Positions 1 to 6,673 are shown, counted from the first letter of the stretch. The stretch is 9,619 nucleotides of DNA from Gemmatimonadota bacterium (GCA_003220985.1 QHTY01000150.1:43707-53325); one strand, 5' to 3'. Numbers and translations: made by a program. Notes: generated from the sequence alone by a model not told the origin.

Positions 1-1306
1 GAGCGGCGATACCGTCTCACTCGACAATTGGGACTTCCAGCCGAGTCCCGACGCAGCGGGGCTTGTCGTGCATGAGGGGCAGGCCGCGCCACCGCTGCGA
101 TTCGACGCCGAGCGCGCCGGTTCCCACGTCACGCTCGAGTACAGTTTCGTGCCGGACCAGTACCGCTTCGAGGTCCACGGTTCGGTCACCGGACTTGGCA
201 GCGGTGGCGCGGTGCTGCTCATCGATTTTGCGAACGGGTTGCGCTCGGTGGAGAAGGATTCGCTGGACGACTACCGACACTACTCGGTCGTCACGAAGGC
301 GTCCAAGACGGAGCGCACCGATTTTTCCGGCATTCGTCCCAATCAGCGCGCGCTCCTCAACGGACCGTTCGAGTGGGTCGGAGTGAAGTCCAAATACTTC
401 CTCACGGCGGCGCTCGCGCTCGACGAAGGCCAGCCGACATTCGGCGGCGCAATCGCCATCGGTGGTCCGCGCAAGGGCAAGGCTGCCTCGCGGGCCACCG
501 TCCTGATCACCATGCCGGTGCAGCCCGCCGGGACGTTCCGGTACTCCGTCTACGCGGGACCGCTCGACTATCGGCAACTAGGGCGGATGGGGCACGGCCT
601 GGACGACGCGAATCCGTACGGCGGCATCTTTCGGCCGATCATTCGCCCGGTGTCGCTGTTCGTCACCAGCATCCTCCTCTGGATGCACGAGCGGCTCGAC
701 CTGGCCTATGGCTGGGCGCTGATTCTCTTCGGCATCGTCGTGCGTCTGCTGCTCTGGCCCTTGAACCAGAAGGCCATGGAGTCGGGGATTCGGATGCAGG
801 CGGTCGCGCCATTGCTCAAGGAGACACAGGAGAAGTTCGCCAAGGATCCGGAACGGTTGCAGCGCGAAATGCTGCGTATCTACAAGGAGCACAAGGTCAA
901 CCCGTTCGGCGGGTGTTTGCCGATGCTGCTGCCCTGGCCGGTCTTGCTCGCGCTGTTCTTTGTCTTCGCGAACACCATCGTCTTCCGGGGAGTCCCGTTC
1001 CTCTGGCTCCCCGATCTCTCGCGACCCGATCCGTTCCGCATCATTCCGATCCTGCTCGGTCTTTCGATGTTCGGGCTGTCGAAGGTGGGACAGATTGGCG
1101 TGCCGCCGAATCCGCAGACCAAGATGATGGTGTACTTCATGCCCATCTTCATGACGGTGCTGTTTTTGAACTTTGCGTCGGGACTCAATTTGTATTACGC
1201 GGCGCAGAACATTTTCAGCATCCCCCAGCAGTACTTGATCGCGAAGCGCCGGCTGCGTGAAGCGCCAGTAGCGAGCGCACGGCCGCCGGTGCCCGCCAAG
1301 ACCTAG
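1..1306 (+). CDS. yidC: Membrane protein insertase YidC (5' end missing)
   Basis: YidC/Oxa1/Alb3 insertase, which inserts and folds inner-membrane proteins alone or with SecYEG. The reading frame is open from the window edge (first full codon at base 2) to TAG at 1304-1306, giving 434 visible residues. E. coli YidC has 548, so roughly the first 100 or more, including TM1, are missing. Visible residues 1 to about 190 are the periplasmic beta-sandwich domain of Gram-negative YidC. The conserved insertase core follows: a TM helix with the family's single buried arginine (visible residue 248, codon 743-745, in IVVRLLLWPLNQKAMES), the cytoplasmic coiled-coil hairpin with many Lys/Glu, the NPFGGCLPMLLPWPV segment, then further TM helices ending in NLYYAAQNIFSIPQQYLI. 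The tail is short and Pro/Ala-rich. mnmE starts about one base after the stop, as in the common rpmH-rnpA-yidC-mnmE cluster. Function is certain from family motifs; the true start lies outside the window. Confidence 0.97.
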   Translation, partial: SGDTVSLDNWDFQPSPDAAGLVVHEGQAAPPLRFDAERAGSHVTLEYSFVPDQYRFEVHGSVTGLGSGGAVLLIDFANGLRSVEKDSLDDYRHYSVVTKASKTERTDFSGIRPNQRALLNGPFEWVGVKSKYFLTAALALDEGQPTFGGAIAIGGPRKGKAASRATVLITMPVQPAGTFRYSVYAGPLDYRQLGRMGHGLDDANPYGGIFRPIIRPVSLFVTSILLWMHERLDLAYGWALILFGIVVRLLLWPLNQKAMESGIRMQAVAPLLKETQEKFAKDPERLQREMLRIYKEHKVNPFGGCLPMLLPWPVLLALFFVFANTIVFRGVPFLWLPDLSRPDPFRIIPILLGLSMFGLSKVGQIGVPPNPQTKMMVYFMPIFMTVLFLNFASGLNLYYAAQNIFSIPQQYLIAKRRLREAPVASARPPVPAKT

Positions 1307-1307
1307 A

Positions 1308-2615
1308 CTGCTCAGCGACGTCATTGCTGCTCTCGCCACGCCACCTGGCCGCTCGGCCCTCGCGCTAGTCCGCCTCTCAGGTCGCGATGCGTTCATGATC
1401 GCGGCCCGCTGCCTTGAGCCGTTCCACGTCACGCCGCGCGCGGTCTTCCGCGCCCGGCTCCGGCACCCGGACTCGCGCGAGCCGATCGACGAGTGCCTCG
1501 CCGCCTCGTTCCCGGCGCCGCACTCCTACACCGGCGAGAATGTCGTCGAGCTGTCGACACACGGGGGACTGCTGGTGCCGGCGGCGGCACTCGCGGCCCT
1601 GGTCGCCGCGGGGGCCCGCCTCGCGACGCCCGGGGAATTCACGCGGCGGGCGGTCCTGAACGGCAAGATGGACCTGCTCCAGGCCGAAGCGACGGCCGAT
1701 CTCATCGACGCGGGATCGCCGGCGCAACGCCGGCGTGCACTTCAGCACCTGGAGCGCGGCCTGTCCGATCGCCTGGCGTCCCTGCGCGCCGAGATTCTCG
1801 AGCTCGAAGCGCTGATCGCCTACGACATTGATTTTCCGGAGGAAGATGAAGGGCCTGTGAGCGAGGACGTCGTGCGTCGTGCGTGGTGCGTCGTGCGTGA
1901 TCGCGTGGCCGATCTTCTGAAAACCGCCCCCGAGGGGGAACGCTTGCATGAGGGCGCGCTCCTGGTCATCGCCGGCCGGCCCAATGCCGGGAAGTCCTCG
2001 CTCTTCAATGCGCTGCTCGGCACCGAACGCGCGATCGTGACGGAGATTCCGGGCACCACCCGGGACGCGATCGAGGCGCAGGCGGTCATCGAAGGCTTTC
2101 CATTTCGGCTGGTGGATACCGCCGGCTTGCGTGATGCGGGCGAGCGCGTCGAGCGGCTCGGGATCGAAGTGAGCAAGAAGTACCTCGCGGCGGCAGATCT
2201 CGTACTCTACTGCGAAGAGCGCGACGATCCGTCGCGCGCGGCGTTCCTCGCCGAGGTCAGTGCGCCGGTCGTCATCGCGAAGACCAAGGCGGACGTGAGC
2301 GGTGAAGGTGTCTCGATCATCACGGGTCAAGGGCTGCCCGAGCTCCGCCGCCAGCTGGCCGAAGTCGCCTTCGGCCGGTTGCTCGCGCTGGGTGACGTCG
2401 AACCGGTGGTGACCCGCGCGCGGCATCGTGCCGCGCTCGCGCGAGCGTTGGCGGAGCTCGATGCGTTCTGGGACGCCCGCACCCGGGGCGTCGATGCCGC
2501 GGCGACGGCGACGCATCTGCGCGCCGCCGTGCTCGCGCTCGACGACTTGATCGGGGCGGTTACGCCAGAGGATGTACTCGACCGCGTGTTCGCGGCGTTC
2601 TGCGTGGGGAAGTGA
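1308..2615 (+). CDS. mnmE: tRNA uridine-5-carboxymethylaminomethyl modification GTPase MnmE (probable CTG start)
   Basis: MnmE (TrmE) is a GTPase that, with MnmG, installs the cmnm5 group on wobble U34 of certain tRNAs. An ATG exists at 1395, but the conserved N-terminus DVIAALATPPGRSALALVRL is encoded upstream, at 1317-1376, in the same frame. That frame is open back to a TAG at 1269-1271 and contains no ATG, GTG or TTG before 1395. CTG at 1308 gives MLSDVIAALATPPGR, which matches the family start; ATT at 1323 is the alternative. From CTG the protein has 435 residues, close to the family's usual 450. Domains: N-terminal tetrahydrofolate-binding domain with PHSYTGENVVELSTHGG; helical domain; G domain with P-loop GRPNAGKS (223-230), TTRD, DTAG (270-273) and a G4 motif TKAD (326-329) where NKxD is usual; C-terminal FCVGK (431-435) with the conserved cysteine. 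No clear ribosome binding site is visible, so coupling to yidC is likely. Identity is secure; the start is uncertain. Confidence 0.93.
   Translation: MLSDVIAALATPPGRSALALVRLSGRDAFMIAARCLEPFHVTPRAVFRARLRHPDSREPIDECLAASFPAPHSYTGENVVELSTHGGLLVPAAALAALVAAGARLATPGEFTRRAVLNGKMDLLQAEATADLIDAGSPAQRRRALQHLERGLSDRLASLRAEILELEALIAYDIDFPEEDEGPVSEDVVRRAWCVVRDRVADLLKTAPEGERLHEGALLVIAGRPNAGKSSLFNALLGTERAIVTEIPGTTRDAIEAQAVIEGFPFRLVDTAGLRDAGERVERLGIEVSKKYLAAADLVLYCEERDDPSRAAFLAEVSAPVVIAKTKADVSGEGVSIITGQGLPELRRQLAEVAFGRLLALGDVEPVVTRARHRAALARALAELDAFWDARTRGVDAAATATHLRAAVLALDDLIGAVTPEDVLDRVFAAFCVGK
1872..1899 (+). repeat. Perfect 14-bp tandem repeat inside mnmE
   Basis: GTGCGTCGTGCGTG occurs twice head to tail (1872-1885 and 1886-1899), itself built from GTGCG/TCGTGCG sub-units and preceded by a partial CGTC. 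It lies in the mnmE helical segment just before the G domain. Because 14 is not a multiple of 3, the two copies are translated in different frames (VRRAW, then CVVRD), and loss or gain of one copy would shift the frame. The protein looks in frame on both sides as it stands. Confidence 0.85.
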
Positions 2616-2629
2616 GCGCTTAGCCCACG
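2603..2629. terminator. Possible hairpin at the convergent mnmE/phhB gene ends
   Basis: CGTGGG (2603-2608) and CCCACG (2624-2629) form a 6-bp stem. An inner AAG/CTT pairing can extend it past a small internal loop. The hairpin spans both stop codons, since only GCGC at 2616-2619 separates the two genes. On the + strand it is followed by a weak AATTTCTT stretch; on the - strand there is no T tract. It may limit read-through between the converging transcripts, but it is a poor match to a classical intrinsic terminator. Confidence 0.3.
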
Positions 2630-2967
2630 AATTTCTTGGTCGTGCCGCGGAGCGCGCTCTTTCCCGGTTGCGGTCGCCACAGCGCCGTCTGCTCGATCAG
2701 CTGCGCCAGCTCCACGTCACTCGCCGTCAGGCCGCCCGCGCTGTGCGTCCACAGTTTCACCCCGACCTTGCCCCAGCTCACCGCGAGATCGGGATGATGG
2801 TCCGCCGCCTCCGCCAGAAAGCCGATCGCGTTCACGAGCATTAAGGTGGTCGGCCAGCCGTCGGTCTGGTACTCGCGCACGATGGCCCCGTCTTCGAGCC
2901 GCCAGCCTGGTAAAGTCTTGAGGCGCTCGGTGATCTCGCTGGGCGACAGCTTAGTCGAGGGTTTCAC
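2620..2967 (-). CDS. phhB: 4a-hydroxytetrahydrobiopterin dehydratase (pterin-4a-carbinolamine dehydratase, PCD/DCoH)
   Basis: Small cytoplasmic enzyme that dehydrates 4a-hydroxytetrahydropterin so the pterin cofactor can be recycled (EC 4.2.1.96). The family signature is clear: LPGW (19-22), the active-site HHP (57-59) followed by KVGVKLWTH with His75, then AGGLTASD with Asp84. The start chosen is GTG at 2967-2965, giving 115 residues, the usual PCD length, with the normal LSPSEI N-terminus soon after it. The frame remains open further upstream into queD, but that extension is basic, low-complexity sequence with no family similarity and is a shadow of queD. The gene overlaps the queD stop by 17 bases, so translation is probably coupled. 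No aromatic amino acid hydroxylase is in the window, so the physiological pterin substrate cannot be named. It is the last gene of the minus-strand block, and its TAA lies 4 bases from the mnmE stop. Confidence 0.93.
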   Translation of the reverse strand: MKPSTKLSPSEITERLKTLPGWRLEDGAIVREYQTDGWPTTLMLVNAIGFLAEAADHHPDLAVSWGKVGVKLWTHSAGGLTASDVELAQLIEQTALWRPQPGKSALRGTTKKFVG

Positions 2968-3445
2968 GGTAGCTCGCTGACTGGCCGAAGTTCTCTTCCA
3001 CTTCGACCTCGATGGTCTTGAGGTGAACAGCGCCGAGCTCGGCACGGACGCGACCCGCGAGATACTGGGCCAGCATCTCTACGGTCGTATTCGGGATGGG
3101 CAGGATCATACAATCCCCCGCAGGGAATACGTACCTTGGCTGCCCGGCAAACGCGACGCGCACGCTGCCGTTCTCCTCAGAGATCTGGAGCTGGGGATTA
3201 TCGCGCGGCAAGAGCACGCGGTGATCCAGCTCGGCGGTGAGGCCGCGCATCAGCTTCTTCACCGCGGAGAAATCCACGACGAACCAGCTGTCTTTTTCGA
3301 GCCCGCCTTCGACCACGAGGCTGGCGCGGTAATTGTGCCCGTGGAGTCTCTCGCAGCGGTGGCCGGCGAACGTGATGAAATGCGCCGCCGCAAAGACGAG
3401 GTCCTCTTTGGTGATGGCTACTTTGAATTCGCCGCGCGTGCCCAT
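2951..3445 (-). CDS. queD: 6-carboxy-tetrahydropterin synthase / 6-pyruvoyl-tetrahydropterin synthase family protein (QueD-like)
   Basis: Member of the QueD/PTPS family, zinc enzymes acting on 7,8-dihydroneopterin triphosphate. In bacteria the usual product, 6-carboxy-5,6,7,8-tetrahydropterin, leads to queuosine precursors. It has 164 residues from ATG at 3445-3443. Visible zinc ligands are His22 (in FAAAHF) and His35 and His37 (in LHGHNY); Cys31 is the catalytic cysteine of the C-x3-HGH motif. LDH carries the catalytic Asp/His pair, NTTVEMLA is the substrate-binding segment, and the C-terminal VEVEENFGQSASY supplies the conserved Glu. It is about 40 residues longer than E. coli QueD because of an insertion between LDH and NTTVE, a form seen in some PTPS-like proteins, so PTPS-type activity cannot be excluded. 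The gene starts 12 bases after the preceding small ORF and overlaps phhB by 17 bases. The pairing of two pterin enzymes suggests a shared pterin role. No other queuosine gene is present here. Confidence 0.92.
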   Translation of the reverse strand: MGTRGEFKVAITKEDLVFAAAHFITFAGHRCERLHGHNYRASLVVEGGLEKDSWFVVDFSAVKKLMRGLTAELDHRVLLPRDNPQLQISEENGSVRVAFAGQPRYVFPAGDCMILPIPNTTVEMLAQYLAGRVRAELGAVHLKTIEVEVEENFGQSASYRETLD

Positions 3446-3457
3446 ACGCCCGGTAAT

Positions 3458-3721
3458 CTACTCGGGGGGCGTAGCCTCGCCGGTCGACAACCGCCAGACC
3501 TCGTCCGCGAGCCACTCCAGCCGCTGCTGCGCGTAATCGAGCTCCGCCGCCGTCATCGCCTTGGCGCGCCGCGCGATGTCGCGTGTATGGGCGAGCAGCT
3601 CGTCCAGCACTTCACGCAGCGGCTGATTGTGCCGCCGCTCGCCCACTGCGGGAGGCGGCGACACGGGCGGGGCCGGATGGGGGGGGCGCCCGGACGCGGA
3701 CCGCTTGCCGCGCGTCGTCAC
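3458..3721 (-). CDS. Small uncharacterised protein, proline-rich N-terminus and helical C-terminus
   Basis: An 87-residue product I do not recognise. The GTG start at 3721-3719 overlaps the stop of the metallopeptidase gene in a GTGA junction, which supports both the start and its reality as a coupled operon member. Residues 1 to about 27 are basic and Pro-rich (RPPHPAPPVSPPP), likely disordered. They are encoded across an eight-base G/C homopolymer (3679-3686). Residues about 33-80 are charged and amphipathic (REVLDELLAHTRDIARRAKAM, then LDYAQQRLEWLADEVWRL), predicted as two helices or a short coiled coil. There is no signal peptide, membrane segment or catalytic motif. It ends 12 bases before queD. 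The function is unknown; a small structural or adaptor protein is possible but not shown. Confidence 0.7.
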   Translation of the reverse strand: MTTRGKRSASGRPPHPAPPVSPPPAVGERRHNQPLREVLDELLAHTRDIARRAKAMTAAELDYAQQRLEWLADEVWRLSTGEATPPE

Positions 3722-4668
3722 GCCGTCTGGACCCCGCCCCCGCTGGCCCGATCGTCTGCCTGGCGCAGGTCGTCGACCGCCGCGCGCACCGTAGATGCCG
3801 CACCGTGCTCGGCTAGATAGTTCTCGACCAGGCGGAAGCCGAGGTAATAGCCGGAGCGCTCCGGCAGCACCTTACCGGCGAGCAGCCGTGCCGCCGGACT
3901 CATCCCGCCGGACAGATACCGCAACCGCAGACCCAGACCCGTCGCGTCGAGGTCGTTCGCGGACGCACGCCGCAGAAAGGCGTCCAGTTCGCGCAACCGG
4001 CGATACTGGCGCCGGTTGTAGCCGAAGTACTCCCACGGCTCGAAACCCGGTGCGACCGCCTGCGCGGCCGCGATGGCGGTGCCCTCGTTGACGACCAGCT
4101 CGCGCAGTGTCGCACGCGACCCCAGCTCCCACACGTCGTAATAGCCGCCCAGGTCGCCGACGAGTCGCCGGATCGCCGCGCGGCTGGACGCCGAGGTGTA
4201 GCGCAGCGCGTGCGCGACCTCGTGCGCGATCCAGAGCGGCAACAGCGCGGGCGCGAGGCCCATGCCGTACGTCTGCGCGTTCGCCCGTCCGGTGAAATGC
4301 TCGAGGCAGACGAACGCGATCCCGCGCCCGCCGACGACCAGCTCTCCCGCATTCGCGCCGCCGACGCCCACCATGAGGTAGAGATCCACCGGGCAGTCGG
4401 CCTCGAGCAGGTCCATGGCCCGGCGCAACGCGTCCTCGGCCACGGCGACGACGTCCACGTCTTCGAGCAGGCGCCGGAGGTCGGAGCGGTCGGCGCGCAG
4501 CGCCGTCTCGATGATCGGTGCCGCGTGCGGGGACGCGGGATCGAGAACGTAGTTCTGCCAGTAGGCACTCAAAACGGGGCGATGGCGATCGAGGTACTCG
4601 TGGTATGCCGCGGAACGATCTGACGCGGAGAGCGTCGCGAGGAATTCCGGAACGAGATTGACGAGCAT
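3718..4668 (-). CDS. Predicted zinc metallopeptidase with HEVAH motif (DUF2268-like)
   Basis: A 316-residue protein from ATG at 4668-4666. The key feature is HEVAH at residues 149-153 (in LWIAHEVAHALRY), a classic HExxH zinc-binding and catalytic site. NEGTA at 194-198 follows about 40 residues later, and Glu195 is a good candidate third ligand of gluzincin type. Before the motif there is a hydrophobic strand (VDLYLMVGVGGANAGELVV), a typical edge strand of such peptidase folds. No signal peptide or transmembrane helix is evident, so it appears cytoplasmic. The arrangement resembles DUF2268-like predicted Zn-dependent proteases; this assignment rests on motif and layout only. The frame extends in frame to a GTG at 4701, which would add 11 residues. 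The stop overlaps the GTG of the next small gene. It lies downstream of a rhomboid protease gene, but a functional link between them is not shown. Confidence 0.8.
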   Translation of the reverse strand: MLVNLVPEFLATLSASDRSAAYHEYLDRHRPVLSAYWQNYVLDPASPHAAPIIETALRADRSDLRRLLEDVDVVAVAEDALRRAMDLLEADCPVDLYLMVGVGGANAGELVVGGRGIAFVCLEHFTGRANAQTYGMGLAPALLPLWIAHEVAHALRYTSASSRAAIRRLVGDLGGYYDVWELGSRATLRELVVNEGTAIAAAQAVAPGFEPWEYFGYNRRQYRRLRELDAFLRRASANDLDATGLGLRLRYLSGGMSPAARLLAGKVLPERSGYYLGFRLVENYLAEHGAASTVRAAVDDLRQADDRASGGGVQTA

Positions 4669-4671
4669 TGC

Positions 4672-4699
4672 GCGGTTGCCGCCCCAATTTGGGAACCGC
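4672..4699. promoter_or_regulatory. Inverted repeat immediately upstream of the metallopeptidase gene
   Basis: GCGGTT (4672-4677) and AACCGC (4694-4699) flank the perfect palindrome CCCAATTTGGG (4683-4693). The element ends 4 bases before the ATG at 4668. It sits in the largest gap of the minus-strand block (4669-4751, 83 bases) and covers the G-rich stretch that would serve as the ribosome binding site. It could be an operator or an mRNA hairpin limiting initiation. No convincing -10/-35 pair is visible in the gap. If translation starts at the alternative GTG (4701), this would instead be coding sequence. Confidence 0.35.
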
Positions 4700-4751
4700 A
4701 CCGCTCCGGGACAAGCGCGGCGTCACGTCGCCCGACTTGACAACCAGCGTC

Positions 4752-5615
4752 CTAGGCCTTCGGGGGAGGCGTGCGCAACCGGCGGCTGATTTCGGTGAGA
4801 AATTTCCGTTCGGCGGGCGTGAGACTTTCCACACCAGTCGCGATGATCTTGTCGAGCACGCGATCGATCTCGGCATTCGCCCGCGCATCGGGCTCGCCCG
4901 CCCCGCGGGACTTCCCCCGCTGTGCAGATGCAGGGATGCTGGAGCCTCGACTGACACGCGGCGGTTGCGATACGAGCACACTCGACTCGGATGGGGGCCC
5001 GCGCCCGCGCCGTTCGCCGCGCGCCACCCACCACGCTTGGCCCCTGAGATAGAGCAGCGCGGTTCCCACACCGCCGAGATGCGCGAGGTGCGCGATGCCG
5101 TCGCTCGCGCCGACCAGCGCCAGCACGAGATCCAGCGCCACGAGAAACGTGACGAGCCATTTCGCCGGCACCGGATCCGGCAACGGAAAGACGAACACCG
5201 GATGGTCGGGCCAATACCAGGCGAATGCGACCGCGACACCAAGCACCGCCCCCGACGCGCCGATGATCTGGGATACGGGCACCAGCTGCCGCAAGATGAA
5301 GGACGACGCCGCGCCACCGATCCCGCAGAGGAGATAGAAGAGGACGAACACGCGACCACCCATGCGGTCTTCGACCGACGAGCCGAAGACGAACAGCATG
5401 AGCATGTTGAACAGGATGTGCGGAATGCCCGCGTGCAGGAACATGTATGTGAGGAACGTCCACGGATACTGCCAGGCATGCGCGGGCGAGAACCCGAACG
5501 CGCCGGCAAAGCTCGGGGAAGTCAACAACGTGCTCTGAATGAGGAACACGAGCAGGTTGGCGACGAGGAGTCGTCGTACCCATGGAGTCAAACCGTACAT
5601 TCGCTGCGGGCCCAT
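4752..5615 (-). CDS. Rhomboid family intramembrane serine protease with DUF6576-like C-terminal tail
   Basis: A 287-residue integral membrane protease that cleaves transmembrane substrates inside the bilayer. The start is ATG at 5615-5613, preceded by TAGGAG with a 5-base spacer, a good ribosome binding site; Met6 (5600) is the less likely alternative. Core motifs: the loop and TM2 motif FLHAGIPHILFNM (His61, His66, Asn70), catalytic Ser121 in GASGAVLG, and catalytic His179 in AHLGG. About six hydrophobic helices run from residue 14 to 195, the usual bacterial six-TM rhomboid core. A charged, low-complexity cytoplasmic segment follows (about 200-250). It ends in a short helical domain, EIDRVLDKIIATGVESLTPA and following residues (about 250-283), resembling the DUF6576 tail found on many rhomboids. 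It follows ddl by 35 bases and precedes the metallopeptidase by 83 bases. Substrates are unknown. Confidence 0.95.
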   Translation of the reverse strand: MGPQRMYGLTPWVRRLLVANLLVFLIQSTLLTSPSFAGAFGFSPAHAWQYPWTFLTYMFLHAGIPHILFNMLMLFVFGSSVEDRMGGRVFVLFYLLCGIGGAASSFILRQLVPVSQIIGASGAVLGVAVAFAWYWPDHPVFVFPLPDPVPAKWLVTFLVALDLVLALVGASDGIAHLAHLGGVGTALLYLRGQAWWVARGERRGRGPPSESSVLVSQPPRVSRGSSIPASAQRGKSRGAGEPDARANAEIDRVLDKIIATGVESLTPAERKFLTEISRRLRTPPPKA

Positions 5616-5650
5616 CTATGCTCCTACGTGTCCTGTGAGGCTGCTAGTTT

Positions 5651-6673
5651 TTATCCCCCCTTTCCCGTCCTGTTGTTCCGGGCCAGGCTCGCGATTCGGT
5701 CACAGAGCTCCGGGAAGGGGATGCCCGCCGCCTGCGCGGCCTGAGGGAACAGACTGGTCCGGGTCATTCCCGGTAGGGAGTTCGCTTCTAAGCAGAAGAT
5801 GTCTCCCTCGGGGCTTACCCGGAAGTCGATCCGCGAATAACCGCTGAGCTTTAAGGCGCGGTGCGCCATCAGCGCATACTCCTGCAATTGTCGGGCGAGC
5901 GCGGTGTCGATCCGGGCAGGGAAGGTCTCCTCTGACATCCCTGGCGTGTACTTGGTCTCGTAGTCGAACAACTCGTGCTTGGGAACGATCTGCCCCACCG
6001 GCAGCGGCACGTCCCCCAGCACGCCCACGGTCAGCTCGATCCCGGGAATGAACTGCTCGGCCATCACTTCGTCGTCATAGCGCGCCGCCAGCGTGACCGC
6101 CGCGCCCAAATCCTGAGCCTTCTTGACCAGGGTCAATCCGACCGACGAGCCCTGTTTGGAAGGTTTGATAATAACCGGCCAGCCAAGGGCGGTGCTCACA
6201 TCTTCCGCGGTCAGGGGCGGCGCCATGAACCATGCGGGTACGGGCACGCCGGTAGACCGGAACAGCCGCTTGGAGAGGTCCTTGTCCATCGCCAGCGCGC
6301 TCGCCAGCGGCCCGCTGCCCGTATACGGCACGCCGATGACGTCGAGCACCGCCTGCAGCGTCCCCCCTTCGAGAGCGCCGCCATGGACGGCCAGAAACAG
6401 CACCTCGGCGTTCCGCACTGCCTCGAGCGCCGCCAGCCCCTCCGATAACATCCGCTGCTCCCGCTCCGCGAGCGCATCGACGACGGGCGGAGTGAGCCCT
6501 ACGGCGCCGCCCAGCAGCTCCCGCTCCGCCCGTTCGTCCATGAGGCTGCCTGCGAGATCGACGACGCGGACGTCGTGCTTGCGGCTGCGGAGGGCGGCCA
6601 CGATCTGGGAGGCGCTCGCGAACGCCACGGCGCGTTCCGGGGTCGCGCCGCCCGTCAGGACCGTGATCCGCAT
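5651..6673 (-). CDS. ddl: D-alanine--D-alanine ligase
   Basis: ATP-grasp ligase making D-Ala-D-Ala for the peptidoglycan pentapeptide (EC 6.3.2.4), in the cytoplasm. It has 340 residues, slightly longer than E. coli DdlB (306). Motifs: N-terminal TGGATPERAVAF with the substrate-binding Glu13; HG at 97-98; TGSG and ASALAMDK (118-131); ATP-grasp KPSKQGSSVG (170-179); FDYETKY (236-242); metal and substrate segment EANSLPGMT (296-304) with Asn298. The motif usually written HGxxGEDG reads HGGALEGG here (97-104), so the Asp of GED is replaced by Gly. The last motif has Ser where Thr is common. The ATG at 6673-6671 overlaps the preceding TGA as TGATG, fixing the start and indicating termination-reinitiation coupling with the cystathionine beta-synthase frame. 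Identity is firm. Whether the altered GED motif affects activity cannot be told from sequence. Confidence 0.95.
   Translation of the reverse strand: MRITVLTGGATPERAVAFASASQIVAALRSRKHDVRVVDLAGSLMDERAERELLGGAVGLTPPVVDALAEREQRMLSEGLAALEAVRNAEVLFLAVHGGALEGGTLQAVLDVIGVPYTGSGPLASALAMDKDLSKRLFRSTGVPVPAWFMAPPLTAEDVSTALGWPVIIKPSKQGSSVGLTLVKKAQDLGAAVTLAARYDDEVMAEQFIPGIELTVGVLGDVPLPVGQIVPKHELFDYETKYTPGMSEETFPARIDTALARQLQEYALMAHRALKLSGYSRIDFRVSPEGDIFCLEANSLPGMTRTSLFPQAAQAAGIPFPELCDRIASLARNNRTGKGG

Noticed and set aside
1395..1397. ATG as the start of mnmE
   Set aside because: It would remove the conserved DVIAALATPPGR N-terminus that is encoded in frame upstream.
1377..2516. Long open frame antisense to mnmE
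   Set aside because: It is charged, low-complexity translation antisense to a certain gene, with no domain or start signal.
2968..3045. N-terminal extension of phhB
   Set aside because: The extra 26 residues lie inside queD, are basic and low-complexity, and do not match the PCD family, whose proteins start near the GTG at 2967.
3872..5509. Long minus-strand open frame of 545 codons across the rhomboid and metallopeptidase genes
   Set aside because: It is Arg/Ser/Pro-rich shadow sequence out of frame with two genes that carry clear catalytic motifs; it is expected in GC-rich DNA.
4668..5744. Plus-strand open frame of 358 codons opposite the rhomboid gene
   Set aside because: It is antisense to the rhomboid gene and rich in Arg/His/Glu, with no recognisable domain; GC bias explains its length.
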